In this document: positions 45,702 through 53,299 of the stretch, in pieces
Layout of the letters: each line of letters opens with the position of its first letter
Numbering within the stretch: position 1 is the first letter of the stretch
From: CALGFI01 sp963786805
GTDB lineage: Bacteria > Actinomycetota > UBA4738 > HRBIN12
Direction: 5' to 3'
DNA length: 64,000 nucleotides
Assembly (NCBI GenBank): GCA_963786805.1
Contig: CAWBAK010000006.1
Coordinates: 1-64,000, forward strand
The notes under the pieces: model-generated
Databases searched by the model: none
What the model saw: only the letters and a program-made list of their open reading frames with translations
Told to the model about the DNA's origin: nothing
Made by a program: the position numbers and the translations under genes

Positions 45702-46436
45702 GTGTACCTCCTTCCGGGGCCACGGCGGACCACCGAGAACTCGAAGGCCTCCGCCAGGTGATGCTCGTGAGCCGACAGCACCGGGCGGCCCGACTCGTCG
45801 AAGTCCACTTGCCGGATGTACAGGAGCAGGGTTCCGCGCGGCACGCGTAGCTGCGACGCGACGTGGCCGTCCGCGCGCGTCGGTTGGAACGTGGCCAGCC
45901 CGTGGTGGATCACGATGCCGAGCTCGCGCTCCAAGCACCTCGTAGATCGAGCCGTGCTCGAGCGTCAGGAGCACGGACTCATCTCCGTGGGCGAGCCGCA
46001 TCGGCAGGATGTCCCGGGAAAGGACCACGGGACGCCCGTCCGCGGTTCGGATCCGATCGAGCACGGCCACGTCCTCCCCAGGCTCGATGTCCAGCCGGTC
46101 GGCCTCGTCCGCCGAGGCTGCCTCGACCCGAACGGTGGAATGGTCGGTCCCGGGCTCCATCCCCGAACCGCGGATCGCATCGCTGACGCCGAAGTTCGCG
46201 TCAAGGTTGTTCGCCATCCGCGGCCGGTCTGCGACGAAGGTGCCCGCGCCGCGCGTTCGGCGGACGAGACCCTCCTCCTCCAGTGAGCGCAGCGCCTCAC
46301 GAAGGGTCGCTCGCGACACCCCCATCTCGGCCGCCAGCTCCGGCTCTGGGGGCAGCTGACTTCCCGCAGGGACGTCGACGATCCGCGTCGCGATGTCCCG
46401 TCGAACGGACACCGTCTTGGACCTCGAACGTCCCAC
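45698..46436 (-). CDS. GntR-family transcriptional regulator with UTRA domain (one frame break)
   Basis: ATG at 46436. The N-terminal winged helix carries QLPPEPELAAEMGVSRATLREALRSLEEEGLVRRTRGAGTFV (quoted here as the standard GntR element, key part VSRATLREALRSLEEEGLV). The C-terminal UTRA effector domain has VAVLDRIRTADGRPVVLSRD and, after a break near 45935, ERELGIVIHHGLATFQPTRA and LLLYIRQVDFDESGRPVL. About 245 residues. First gene of the carbohydrate operon and likely its ligand-responsive repressor. A 13-bp palindrome overlaps its own promoter. Confidence 0.9.
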
Positions 46437-46461
46437 CCGCTCCCCCTCGCCGAACGGCCCG

Positions 46462-46494
46462 AACAGTATTTGTCCGACAAAAGAGCGTCGTCAA
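46462..46494 (-). promoter_or_regulatory. Promoter of the GntR-aldolase-dehydrogenase-kinase operon
   Basis: Minus strand: TTGACG (46494-46489) and an A/T-rich -10 zone CAAATACTGT (about 46471-46462). Optimal spacing would use CAAATA at 16 bp; TACTGT lies 20-21 bp away. The palindromic operator lies between the elements. Confidence 0.45.
46469..46481. promoter_or_regulatory. Palindromic operator TTTGTC-C-GACAAA, likely GntR site
   Basis: Perfect 13-bp palindrome centred at 46475, 33 bp before the regulator start and inside its promoter. GntR-family dimers bind short palindromes of this kind. Its position supports autoregulation. Confidence 0.6.
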
Positions 46495-46548
46495 CCCGTT
46501 CCCCCGCTGCGAACCTCCCGGTGGGCAGCCCGCGCGCCCGTTTCCTGT

Positions 46549-46578
46549 TTGACATGACGGCGGGGTTCGGGCTGGAAT
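46549..46578 (+). promoter_or_regulatory. Promoter of the ethanolamine-type permease gene
   Basis: TTGACA (46549-46554), 18-bp spacer, TGGAAT (46573-46578). The start codon is at 46631, giving a leader of about 45 nt. Confidence 0.55.
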
Positions 46579-46589
46579 ACGCCCCGAAC
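46565..46589. promoter_or_regulatory. Inverted repeat GTTCGGG-N11-CCCGAAC over the -10 region
   Basis: Perfect 7-bp arms (46565-46571 and 46583-46589) bracketing the putative -10 box. The position suits a repressor operator; in RNA it could only form from the distal arm onward. Confidence 0.45.
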
Positions 46590-46630
46590 GACCTACGTGT
46601 GGTCCGTGGCAGCCAGGGAGGTGGCGCTTC

Positions 46631-48136
46631 GTGTCGGAACGCAAGGTCGGCTCGGTGACCTACCAAGAGGTCAGCGACGAGTACTTCAAGAACCGGGGAC
46701 TCCGTCGGCATGCGGGCGTGTGGTCGCTCTGGGCCCTCGGGGTCGCCGCCGTCATCTCCGGCGACTTCTTCGGGTGGAACCTCGGACTGCTCACCGGTGG
46801 GTTCGGTGGCCTCGCGATCGCCACCGTGATCATCACGATCATGTACATCGGCCTGTGCTACAGCATCGCCGAGATGTCCCCAGCGCTGCCGCACACCGGT
46901 GGCGCGTACTCGTTCGGCAGGTCGGCCATGGGGCCGTGGGGCGGCTTCATCACCGGCCTGGCCGAGAACATGGAGTACGTGGTGACGCCCGCTGTCGTGG
47001 TCGTGGCGATCGGGGCGTACATGAATGCCATCACGGTCGAGCTGTTCGATCTCGACATCCCGCTCCAGATCTGGTGGGCGATCGCCTACGTGATCTTCCT
47101 GGGCCTGAACATCGCGGGGATCGAGACCACGATGCGGTTCACGGTCGTGATCTGCTTCCTGTCGCTGGCGATCCTGGCGTTCTTCTTCATCGTCGCGACG
47201 AGCCAGTTCAGCGTCGACCATCTCACGAACATCGCTCCAGAGCCGGGGAATTCGAAGTGGCTCCCGTTCGGCATGGACGGGATCTTCAAGAACCTCCCGT
47301 TCGCCATCTGGTTCTACTTGGCGATCGAGGAGCTCCCGCTCGCGGCCGAGGAGTCGATGGATCCGCAGCGCGACATCCCCAAGGCGACGATGTGGGGACT
47401 GTGGACGCTGATCATCTTCGGGGTTGGGACCCTGTTCCTGAACACGGGCACGGACTCAGGCGCCGCCGGTATCGGCGCCACGGCCGAGCCGCTGTTCGTC
47501 GGGTTCCAGGACATCTTCGGAGATGGAACTGCGGCGGCGCTCCTCGCCCTGGTCGCGGTGATCGGGCTCGTCGCCAGCTTCCACACGATCATCTTCGCGT
47601 ACGGTCGCAACATCTTCTCGCTGTCGCGCGCGGGCTACTTCCCGAAGTGGATGTCCATCACGCACGGGACCCGCAAGACGCCGTACGTCGCTCTGTTGCT
47701 CGGCGGGGTCGTCGGCTACGGGCTGGCGTGGTGGATCAACGAGTCGACCGGAACGAACACCGGCGCCGCGCTGCTCACGATGGCCGTGTTCGGCGCCGTG
47801 ATCTCGTACTTCATGCAGATGCTCTCGTTCATCCTGCTTCGCAGGAAGCTGCCGAACATCGAACGCCCATACCGGAGTCCCGTGGGGATCGCGGGAGCGG
47901 CCATCGCGGGGATCATCGCGCTGGTGTCGCTCGTTTCGCTGTACCTCGACAAGAGCTACCGGCCGGGCGTGGTCGGCACCGCGATCTGGTTCGTCCTTGG
48001 CCTGATCTACTTCGCCGTGTCGGGCCGCAACAAGCTGGTCCTGTCACCGGAGGAGGAGTTCGCGCTCTCGCAGGGCGAGCGGGGACACCCCCAGACCCAG
48101 GGTGTCGGAACGAGCCACGTCGGGGACGCGATGTGA
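46631..48136 (+). CDS. APC-family amino acid/amine permease, ethanolamine-permease-like
   Basis: 501 residues, twelve TM helices, GTG at 46631 with GGGAGGTGG about 8 nt upstream. The N-terminal region LWALGVAAVISGDFFGWNLG and SPALPHTGGAYSFGRSAMGP with GLAENMEYVVTPAVV are features of the ethanolamine permease (Eat) group of APC transporters. The membrane core carries FASFHTI-type and AYGRNIFSLSRAGYFP segments. It opens the amine cluster and is directly followed by a terminator and a GS-type ligase. Uptake of ethanolamine or a related primary amine is likely, not proven. Confidence 0.88.
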   Translation: MSERKVGSVTYQEVSDEYFKNRGLRRHAGVWSLWALGVAAVISGDFFGWNLGLLTGGFGGLAIATVIITIMYIGLCYSIAEMSPALPHTGGAYSFGRSAMGPWGGFITGLAENMEYVVTPAVVVVAIGAYMNAITVELFDLDIPLQIWWAIAYVIFLGLNIAGIETTMRFTVVICFLSLAILAFFFIVATSQFSVDHLTNIAPEPGNSKWLPFGMDGIFKNLPFAIWFYLAIEELPLAAEESMDPQRDIPKATMWGLWTLIIFGVGTLFLNTGTDSGAAGIGATAEPLFVGFQDIFGDGTAAALLALVAVIGLVASFHTIIFAYGRNIFSLSRAGYFPKWMSITHGTRKTPYVALLLGGVVGYGLAWWINESTGTNTGAALLTMAVFGAVISYFMQMLSFILLRRKLPNIERPYRSPVGIAGAAIAGIIALVSLVSLYLDKSYRPGVVGTAIWFVLGLIYFAVSGRNKLVLSPEEEFALSQGERGHPQTQGVGTSHVGDAM

Positions 48137-48167
48137 GCTCCTAGCCGATCCGGATCGGCCGTATCCG

Positions 48168-48192
48168 AACGGCGGGCCTCGAGGCCCGCCGT
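48168..48192 (+). terminator. Intrinsic terminator after the permease
   Basis: AACGGCGGGCC-TCGA-type hairpin with GGCCCGCCGTT, a perfect 11-bp stem around a tight loop, 31 bp after the permease stop, followed by CGCGTTT. GC-rich with a short U tract, as usual in high-GC bacteria. Confidence 0.75.
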
Positions 48193-48198
48193 TCGCGT

Positions 48199-48227
48199 TT
48201 GACAGTCCGAACGCCGCGATATCCGAT
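48199..48227 (+). promoter_or_regulatory. Putative promoter of the first GS-like gene
   Basis: Consensus TTGACA (48199-48204) just after the terminator, with a weak -10 (TCCGAT, 17-bp spacing; CGATAG overlaps). GGGAGGG lies before the GTG at 48260. Confidence 0.45.
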
Positions 48228-48259
48228 AGCGCTCGCTACCAGCTCGGGAGGGATGACCC

Positions 48260-49645
48260 GTGAACGCACCGACCGGCAAGCTCGACGTGAAGCAGCTGGA
48301 GGAACACGCGAACGCCGGGGAGATCGACACCGTCCTCTGCATGTTCACGGACCTGCAAGGCCGGTACATGGGCAAGCGCGTCGTCCCCCACTTCTTCCTC
48401 GAGGAGATCCTCGGCGAAGAGGGCCTGCACGCGTGCCTCTACCTGCTCGCGATCGACATGGAGATGGAGCCGCTGCCCGGCTACCAGTACGCGAGCTGGG
48501 AGACCGGATACGGCGACTTCCTGATGGTGCCGGACCTGTCGACGCTCCGGATGGTCCCGTGGCTCGAGAAGACCGCGATGGTCATCTGCGACGTCGCCGA
48601 CGAGGAGACGAAGGAGCCCGTCGAGGTCGCCCCGCGCCAGATCCTCAAGCGCCAGATCGAGCGAGCGCAGCAGGCCGGCTACACGTCCAAGATCGGGTCC
48701 GAGCTGGAGTTCTACCTGTTCAAGAACTCGTTCGAGGAAGCGGCGGCGGCCGGCTACCGGAACCTCGAGCCGTCATCGAGCTACATCATGGACTACCACA
48801 TGCTCCAGACCACGCGGGACGAGTGGATCATCCGGCAGATCCGCAACGACATGCTCGGGGCGGGCATCCCGGTGGAGTTCTCCAAGGGAGAGTTCGGCAA
48901 GGGCCAGCAAGAGATCAACATCACCTACGCCGACGCGCTGGAGGCCGCCGACAACCACGCGATCTACAAGCACGGGGTGAAGGAGATCGGCACGTTGAAG
49001 GGAGCGGCCGCCACGTTCATGGCGAAGTGGACGATGGCGGAGGCCGGCTCGTCCTGCCACATCCACTCCAGCATGTGGAGCCCCGACGGCAAGGAATCGC
49101 TGATGTGGGACGACGCCGGGAAGAACCACATGTCCGAGACGTTCAACCACTACCTGGGCGGACTGATGACGACGGCGCGCGAGATGGCCTGGATGTTCGC
49201 GCCGTTCGTGAACTCGTACAAGCGGTACCAGCTGGGATCGTGGGCCCCGACGGCCATCGTCTGGAGCCACGACAACCGCACCTGCGGCTTCCGCGTGGTG
49301 GGCGAGCACAAAGGGAACCGGGTCGAGAGCCGGATCCCGGGGGCCGACGCGAACCCGTACCTCGCGTTCGCGGCGACGATCGCCGGCGGCCTTCACGGGA
49401 TCGCGAACCGGATCTCCGCACCCGAGATGTTCCACGGCAACGCCTACGAAGCCAAGGACGTCCCGAGGGTGCCGACCTCGCTCCACGAAGCCGTCGATGC
49501 GTTCGGCGCGAGCGAGGTCGCTCGAGAGGCGTTCGGAGATTTCGTGTTCGAGCACCTCCTGAACACGGCCGAGCAGGAGCAGATCATCTTCGACAACACG
49601 ACCGTCACGGACTGGGAGCTCGCCCGCTACTTCGAGCGCGGCTGA
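48260..49645 (+). CDS. Glutamine-synthetase-fold ligase 1 (gamma-glutamyl-amine synthetase candidate)
   Basis: 461 residues from a GTG at 48260. GS catalytic elements: EFYLF region in GSELEFYLF (about 152-160), GQQEINITYADAL, ATP/ammonia region GSSCHIHSSMW, NSYKRY, and NRVESRIPGADANPYLAFA. The full-length N-terminal beta-grasp begins CMFTDLQGRYMGKRVVP. It is divergent from housekeeping GlnA and GS-I adenylylation features are absent. The permease on one side and an amidotransferase-fold hydrolase on the other point to gamma-glutamylation of an amine, as in GlnA4 (ethanolamine) or PuuA (putrescine). Which amine is unknown. Confidence 0.9.
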   Translation: MNAPTGKLDVKQLEEHANAGEIDTVLCMFTDLQGRYMGKRVVPHFFLEEILGEEGLHACLYLLAIDMEMEPLPGYQYASWETGYGDFLMVPDLSTLRMVPWLEKTAMVICDVADEETKEPVEVAPRQILKRQIERAQQAGYTSKIGSELEFYLFKNSFEEAAAAGYRNLEPSSSYIMDYHMLQTTRDEWIIRQIRNDMLGAGIPVEFSKGEFGKGQQEINITYADALEAADNHAIYKHGVKEIGTLKGAAATFMAKWTMAEAGSSCHIHSSMWSPDGKESLMWDDAGKNHMSETFNHYLGGLMTTAREMAWMFAPFVNSYKRYQLGSWAPTAIVWSHDNRTCGFRVVGEHKGNRVESRIPGADANPYLAFAATIAGGLHGIANRISAPEMFHGNAYEAKDVPRVPTSLHEAVDAFGASEVAREAFGDFVFEHLLNTAEQEQIIFDNTTVTDWELARYFERG

Positions 49646-49667
49646 GGTGCTCGCCGGACCGCGTCGG

Positions 49668-49673
49668 TAGACT
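49668..49673 (+). promoter_or_regulatory. Putative -10 box (TAGACT) of a leaderless transcript
   Basis: TAGACT ends 8 nt before the ATG at 49682, with no Shine-Dalgarno. This would let the hydrolase be transcribed separately from the GS gene just upstream. Confidence 0.35.
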
Positions 49674-49681
49674 CGTTCGAC

Positions 49682-50414
49682 ATGCGACCCGTCCTGTTGA
49701 TCGGGCACGACCGGAACGAGACCTTCGGGCTGCGCCCCGGCCGGTCTCGCCGGAAGCGGCGTCGAGGTCATCCAGCACCGGGCGCTCACGGGTTCGGCGC
49801 TCCCGCCGCTCGACGCGGTGTCCGGCGTCGCCGTGTTCGGCGGTTCGATGAACGTGGACATGACCGACCGCTACCCCTTCCTTGCGGAGGAGCGGGCGTT
49901 CGTCCGTGAGGCCGTCGACTCGGGGGTTCCCGTCCTCGGGATCTGCCTGGGTGCGCAGATGCTCGCGAGGGCGATGGACCGCGACGTGTACCCGGCCGGG
50001 ATCCGCGAGCTGGCGTTCAACGTCCTGCATCTCACGCCCGAAGCGGCCGACGACCGGCTGATGTCCGTGTTCCGCGACGGGGACATGGTCTTCCACTGGC
50101 ACGAGGACACGTTCGACGCCCCGGATGGCGCGACGATCCTGGGGACCGGGGACGAGGTCCACCTCCAGGCGTTCCGGATCGGCGATCTCGCGTGGGGGTT
50201 GCAGTTCCACTTCGAGATCGACCGTGCCGAGCTCGAGATCTGGCTGGAAGCGGCGGGCGAGGACGTCGTGCGCGCGTGGGGGAAGACCTCGGCAGAGGTC
50301 CGCGAGGAGGCCGATCGGTTCCTCGACACCCAGGAGTCGCGCGCCACCGAGCTCTTCGGCCGGTTCGGGGAGTTGGTCCGGCAGACAACGTTTGGTCGTA
50401 CGGCAACCGGCTAG
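49682..50414 (+). CDS. Class I glutamine-amidotransferase-fold hydrolase 1 (one frame break)
   Basis: ATG at 49682 (MRPVLLIGHDRNETFG). A break near 49740 leads to AGLAGSGVEVIQHRALTG and SGVAVFGGSMNVDM. Nucleophile Cys in LGICLGAQMLARAM, catalytic His in GLQFHFEI (the usual following Glu is in the same segment). About 243 residues, a stand-alone GMP-synthase-type GATase domain. With a GS-like ligase upstream it probably hydrolyses a gamma-glutamyl amide, a PuuD-like job in a different subfamily. It ends at the TAG inside the 5' edge of the structured leader that follows. Confidence 0.85.
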
Positions 50415-50508
50415 ACAGGCTCCCCCTTGGGGTGCAGGATTCTCGGTACGAGACCTGTCGGGGGCCCGGCCGCCGGACGTCGCGCCCCCACTTAGGAGGG
50501 GGTGTCGG
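50412..50508 (+). ncRNA. Candidate cis-regulatory leader RNA: three-way junction plus Shine-Dalgarno-sequestering switch
   Basis: P1 GACAGG (50414-50419) pairs CCTGTC (50454-50459). Inside lie hairpin P2, CCCC-CTT-GGGG (50422-50432), and hairpin P3, TCTCG-GTA-CGAGA (50441-50453), giving a compact three-way junction with joining segment CAGGAT. Downstream, CCCCC (50485-50489) can pair either back with GGGGG (50460-50464; with C50465-G50484 a 6-bp stem) or forward with GGGGG (50498-50502), the latter putting the AGGAGG ribosome-binding site of the permease into the hairpin. The two are mutually exclusive, as in translational riboswitches. It matches no riboswitch class I can recall; pairing was found by eye. 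Confidence 0.5.
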
Positions 50509-52035
50509 ATGGCAACGCAAGCCGACGAGCAGATGCTCTCGGAGAAGGTCGCACCGGTCCTGGTGGCGAGGACGCTCAGGCCGTTCGACCTGATCGTGAT
50601 CTTCGTCTCGATCGTTCTATTCATCACCAACGCGGCGGGTCTGCAGTTCGCCGGGCCATCGGTGTTCGTCTTCTGGATCGTCGCGTTCGCGACGTTCCTG
50701 ATCACGGGCGCCTTCGTCACGGCCCAGCTCGGGCGCATGTTCCCCGAGGAGGGCTCGCTCTACGTCTGGACGCACAAGGTGCTCGGCCCCTTCTGGGGGT
50801 TCTTCGCCGGGTTCGTTGCCTGGTGGCCCGGACCCATCGTGATGGTCACGTGCGGCATCCTCGTGGCGAACTTCCTTCAGCAGGTTGCGGCGTTCGGGGA
50901 CACCGCGATCCTGACGAGGAACTGGCAGATGGGCCTCGTGGTCCTTGCCGTCCTGTGGTTCAGCGCCGCCATGTCGCTGCTGAAGATGCGGCTCACGCAG
51001 AACTACGTGAACGTCCAGTTCTTCTTCTACGCGGCCGCGATCTTCGTCATGGGCCTCGCCGGGCTCGTGTGGTTGTTGAAGGGCAACCCGGCGGCCACGG
51101 ACTTCGGCACCGGCTGGGACCCGTTCCAGGGCGACTCGCTGGCCCTCGGTCTGCCCGCGAACCTGACGTTCTTCTCGTTCGCGATCCTCGCGCTCCTCGG
51201 GATCGAAACCCCGATGAACCTGGGCGTCGAGGTGACCGGCGGCGAGAAGGCGATCAGGACGTACCTGCTGTGGGGCTGCGCCATCGTGATGGCCGCGTAC
51301 CTGTGGGCCACCTGGGGGAACATGGTCGTGATCGAGGTCGGCGGCGCGAACGCCACGACGGGCGGCGCACAAGCCGTCGGGATCGCGATCGGCGAGTGGG
51401 CGGGCGTCATCGTCGCCCTGATCCTGGCGTGGGTCTTCCTGACCGCGGCGGTCGTCTACAACTACGCGTTCGCGCGGTTGCTCTTCGTTTCGGGTCTGGA
51501 GAAGCGCCTTCCCCATCAGTTCGGGCAGGTCAACAAGAACAAGGTGCCGGCGAACGCCGTCATCCTGCAGACCGTGCTGGCGAGCATCATCGCGATCGTC
51601 GTGTTCTTCGTCTTCGGGGCCGGCGACAGCGACCCGTACAAGTCCTTCTACGGGCTCTACGCGGGGCTCACGATCGTCTGGTGCATCTCGACCGCTCTGT
51701 TGTTCCTCGACATCTTCTTCGCGAAGCGGGCGAACCCGGCGCTGTTCGAGCGTGAGCGACGGGTCCCACTCGGATTCCTGTACCTGTGCGGGATCGTGGG
51801 CACGATCGTGAACCTGCTCGCCGTGCTGTTCATCTTCGTCGGGTCCTGGTATCCGGCCGGCTTCCCGACGCTCCGGGAGTGGAACACGTGGATGTTCGCG
51901 ATCACGGGGATCTCCGTGGTCTCCGGCATCGTGATCTACGCGATCTCGCAGCGGACCCGGCACGGCAAGTCGGACGTGCAGCTGCTGTCCGACACCCGGG
52001 CTTCCGTGTCCGCCGGAGATGGGGGCGTCGGCTAG
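50509..52035 (+). CDS. APC-superfamily amino acid/amine permease 2
   Basis: 508 residues, about twelve TM helices, ATG at 50509 with TAGGAGGGGG upstream. N-terminal APC region FDLIVIFVSIVLFITNAAGL, GRMFPEEGSLYVWTHKVLGP and FWGFFAGFVAWWPGP; conserved ILALLGIETPMNLGVEV and YNYAFARLLFVSGLEKRLP. Not closely like the first permease, so probably a different amine or amino acid. Ends 20 bp before a strong bidirectional terminator. Its leader carries the switch-like RNA described separately. Confidence 0.9.
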   Translation: MATQADEQMLSEKVAPVLVARTLRPFDLIVIFVSIVLFITNAAGLQFAGPSVFVFWIVAFATFLITGAFVTAQLGRMFPEEGSLYVWTHKVLGPFWGFFAGFVAWWPGPIVMVTCGILVANFLQQVAAFGDTAILTRNWQMGLVVLAVLWFSAAMSLLKMRLTQNYVNVQFFFYAAAIFVMGLAGLVWLLKGNPAATDFGTGWDPFQGDSLALGLPANLTFFSFAILALLGIETPMNLGVEVTGGEKAIRTYLLWGCAIVMAAYLWATWGNMVVIEVGGANATTGGAQAVGIAIGEWAGVIVALILAWVFLTAAVVYNYAFARLLFVSGLEKRLPHQFGQVNKNKVPANAVILQTVLASIIAIVVFFVFGAGDSDPYKSFYGLYAGLTIVWCISTALLFLDIFFAKRANPALFERERRVPLGFLYLCGIVGTIVNLLAVLFIFVGSWYPAGFPTLREWNTWMFAITGISVVSGIVIYAISQRTRHGKSDVQLLSDTRASVSAGDGGVG

Positions 52036-52055
52036 TCGTCTGGGCGAAGACTCAG

Positions 52056-52089
52056 CGAGGGCCGCTCACGACACCGTGAGCGGCCCTCG
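52056..52089. terminator. Bidirectional intrinsic terminator
   Basis: Perfect 15-bp inverted repeat CGAGGGCCGCTCACG / CGTGAGCGGCCCTCG with an ACAC loop, between the convergent permease 2 (stop 52035) and amidohydrolase (stop 52105). Confidence 0.85.
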
Positions 52090-52104
52090 TCGCTTTCGGA
52101 CGCC

Positions 52105-53277
52105 TCACCCGTCGATGCCGTGCAGCGTGCGACAGTTTCCGGCGAGGACGAGCGCGCCGAGCTGTATCGCCTGCTCGGCGGAGACGTAGTCGCGCTCGAC
52201 GAAACGCCCGAGCGCTCGCTCGAGGGCCGGCCTGGCGAGCAACGCGGACACCCAGAACCCCTCCGGCTCCCCCGCCTCGTCGGAGCCGTAGAGCAGCTTG
52301 GCCGCCGGGACCGTGCCGACGAGCATCTCGAGCGCCCACTCGACCTGGCCCCATCCCCACGGGATGAGCTCGGACAGCTCGAGGTAGACGTTCGGCAGGA
52401 CCGAGGCGATGTACGCCGACTCTCGGATCCACGGGTATCCGGAGTGCACCAGCACGACCGGCTGGTCCTGCACGTCGACCAGCAGCGGGAACAGGCTCTG
52501 CGGCGTGGCGTGCGCGAGATCGATGTCGGGATCGCCTCCACCGCAGTGGAAGTGGAACGGCCGGCCCGTCTCCTTCGCCACCGCGAGCGTGCGCCGGATC
52601 AGGAAGTCCCGGACCGGCTTCGCGTGCGCGCGACTCTCGCGCCACTCGTCCTTCCCCCAGCGGACGAACGCCTCCGCGGCCTCGGAAGGCGACGGATCGC
52701 CGACGTCCAACCCCGTCCGGTACGCGACGATCGACTTGAACGCGACGCAGTTCGGGTCCGAGGCGGCCTCGTTCGCCGCGGCTTGCACGCCGGAGACGAG
52801 ATCGTCGAACGTCCCGTCCCGGTGCTGGAGGATCCACGGCTCGAGGCGCGCGACCCGATGCACCGGAACGCCGATCGACGCGGCGAACTCGGTCGCCGGG
52901 ATGGGCGGCTGCGGGTAGCCCTCGTCCGAGAGCACGGCCACCACCCCGGCGGCGTCCAAGAGGCCCTTCGTGTAGCTGACCGGATCCGCGCGGAGTGCCA
53001 CATCCCTCGCGGCCGTGACCGCTTCCCGCGTCGGTTCGCAGCCGAGGTGCCGCGCGAGCCAGCGAACGAGGGCGATCCCGAGGACGGTCGAGTCCGTCAG
53101 CTCGTCGACGAACGACCACAGCGCCGGATCCAGACGCGAGGACGACTGGAACGATTCGCCGAGGAACGTCGCCCGCGTGTCGAAACCCGCCGATCCCTTG
53201 GCGAGCAGATCCTCGTTCCGATACGGGTGCGTGTGCGCGTCGACGATGTCGACGCCCGACAGATCCACCTCGACCAT
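52105..53277 (-). CDS. Amidohydrolase-family protein (FluG N-terminal-like)
   Basis: 390 residues from an ATG at 53277 with CCAGGAGGATCG upstream. TIM-barrel metal-dependent hydrolase: HTH in VDAHTHPY (about 13-20), a lysine region CVAFKSIVAYRTGLD, metal His in FHFHCGGGDPDIDL, VVLVHSGYPWIRE and the catalytic Asp in LLYGSDEAGE. It is 22 bp downstream of a GS-like gene on the same strand. The pairing amidohydrolase plus GS is the domain content of fungal/bacterial FluG, but as separate genes. Predicted to act on a gamma-glutamyl or related amide; substrate unknown. Confidence 0.87.
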   Translation of the reverse strand: MVEVDLSGVDIVDAHTHPYRNEDLLAKGSAGFDTRATFLGESFQSSSRLDPALWSFVDELTDSTVLGIALVRWLARHLGCEPTREAVTAARDVALRADPVSYTKGLLDAAGVVAVLSDEGYPQPPIPATEFAASIGVPVHRVARLEPWILQHRDGTFDDLVSGVQAAANEAASDPNCVAFKSIVAYRTGLDVGDPSPSEAAEAFVRWGKDEWRESRAHAKPVRDFLIRRTLAVAKETGRPFHFHCGGGDPDIDLAHATPQSLFPLLVDVQDQPVVLVHSGYPWIRESAYIASVLPNVYLELSELIPWGWGQVEWALEMLVGTVPAAKLLYGSDEAGEPEGFWVSALLARPALERALGRFVERDYVSAEQAIQLGALVLAGNCRTLHGIDG

Positions 53278-53299
53278 CGTCGATCCTCCTGGGTGCGTC

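Noticed and set aside
42292..46436. Complete lsr (AI-2) operon
   Set aside because: Only kinase and aldolase resemble LsrK/LsrF; LsrR, LsrG and the Lsr transporter are absent and the regulator is GntR-UTRA.
48260..49645. Housekeeping glutamine synthetase GlnA
   Set aside because: GS signature residues are present but the sequence is divergent, and it sits in an amine-transport and GATase context with three other GS paralogues.
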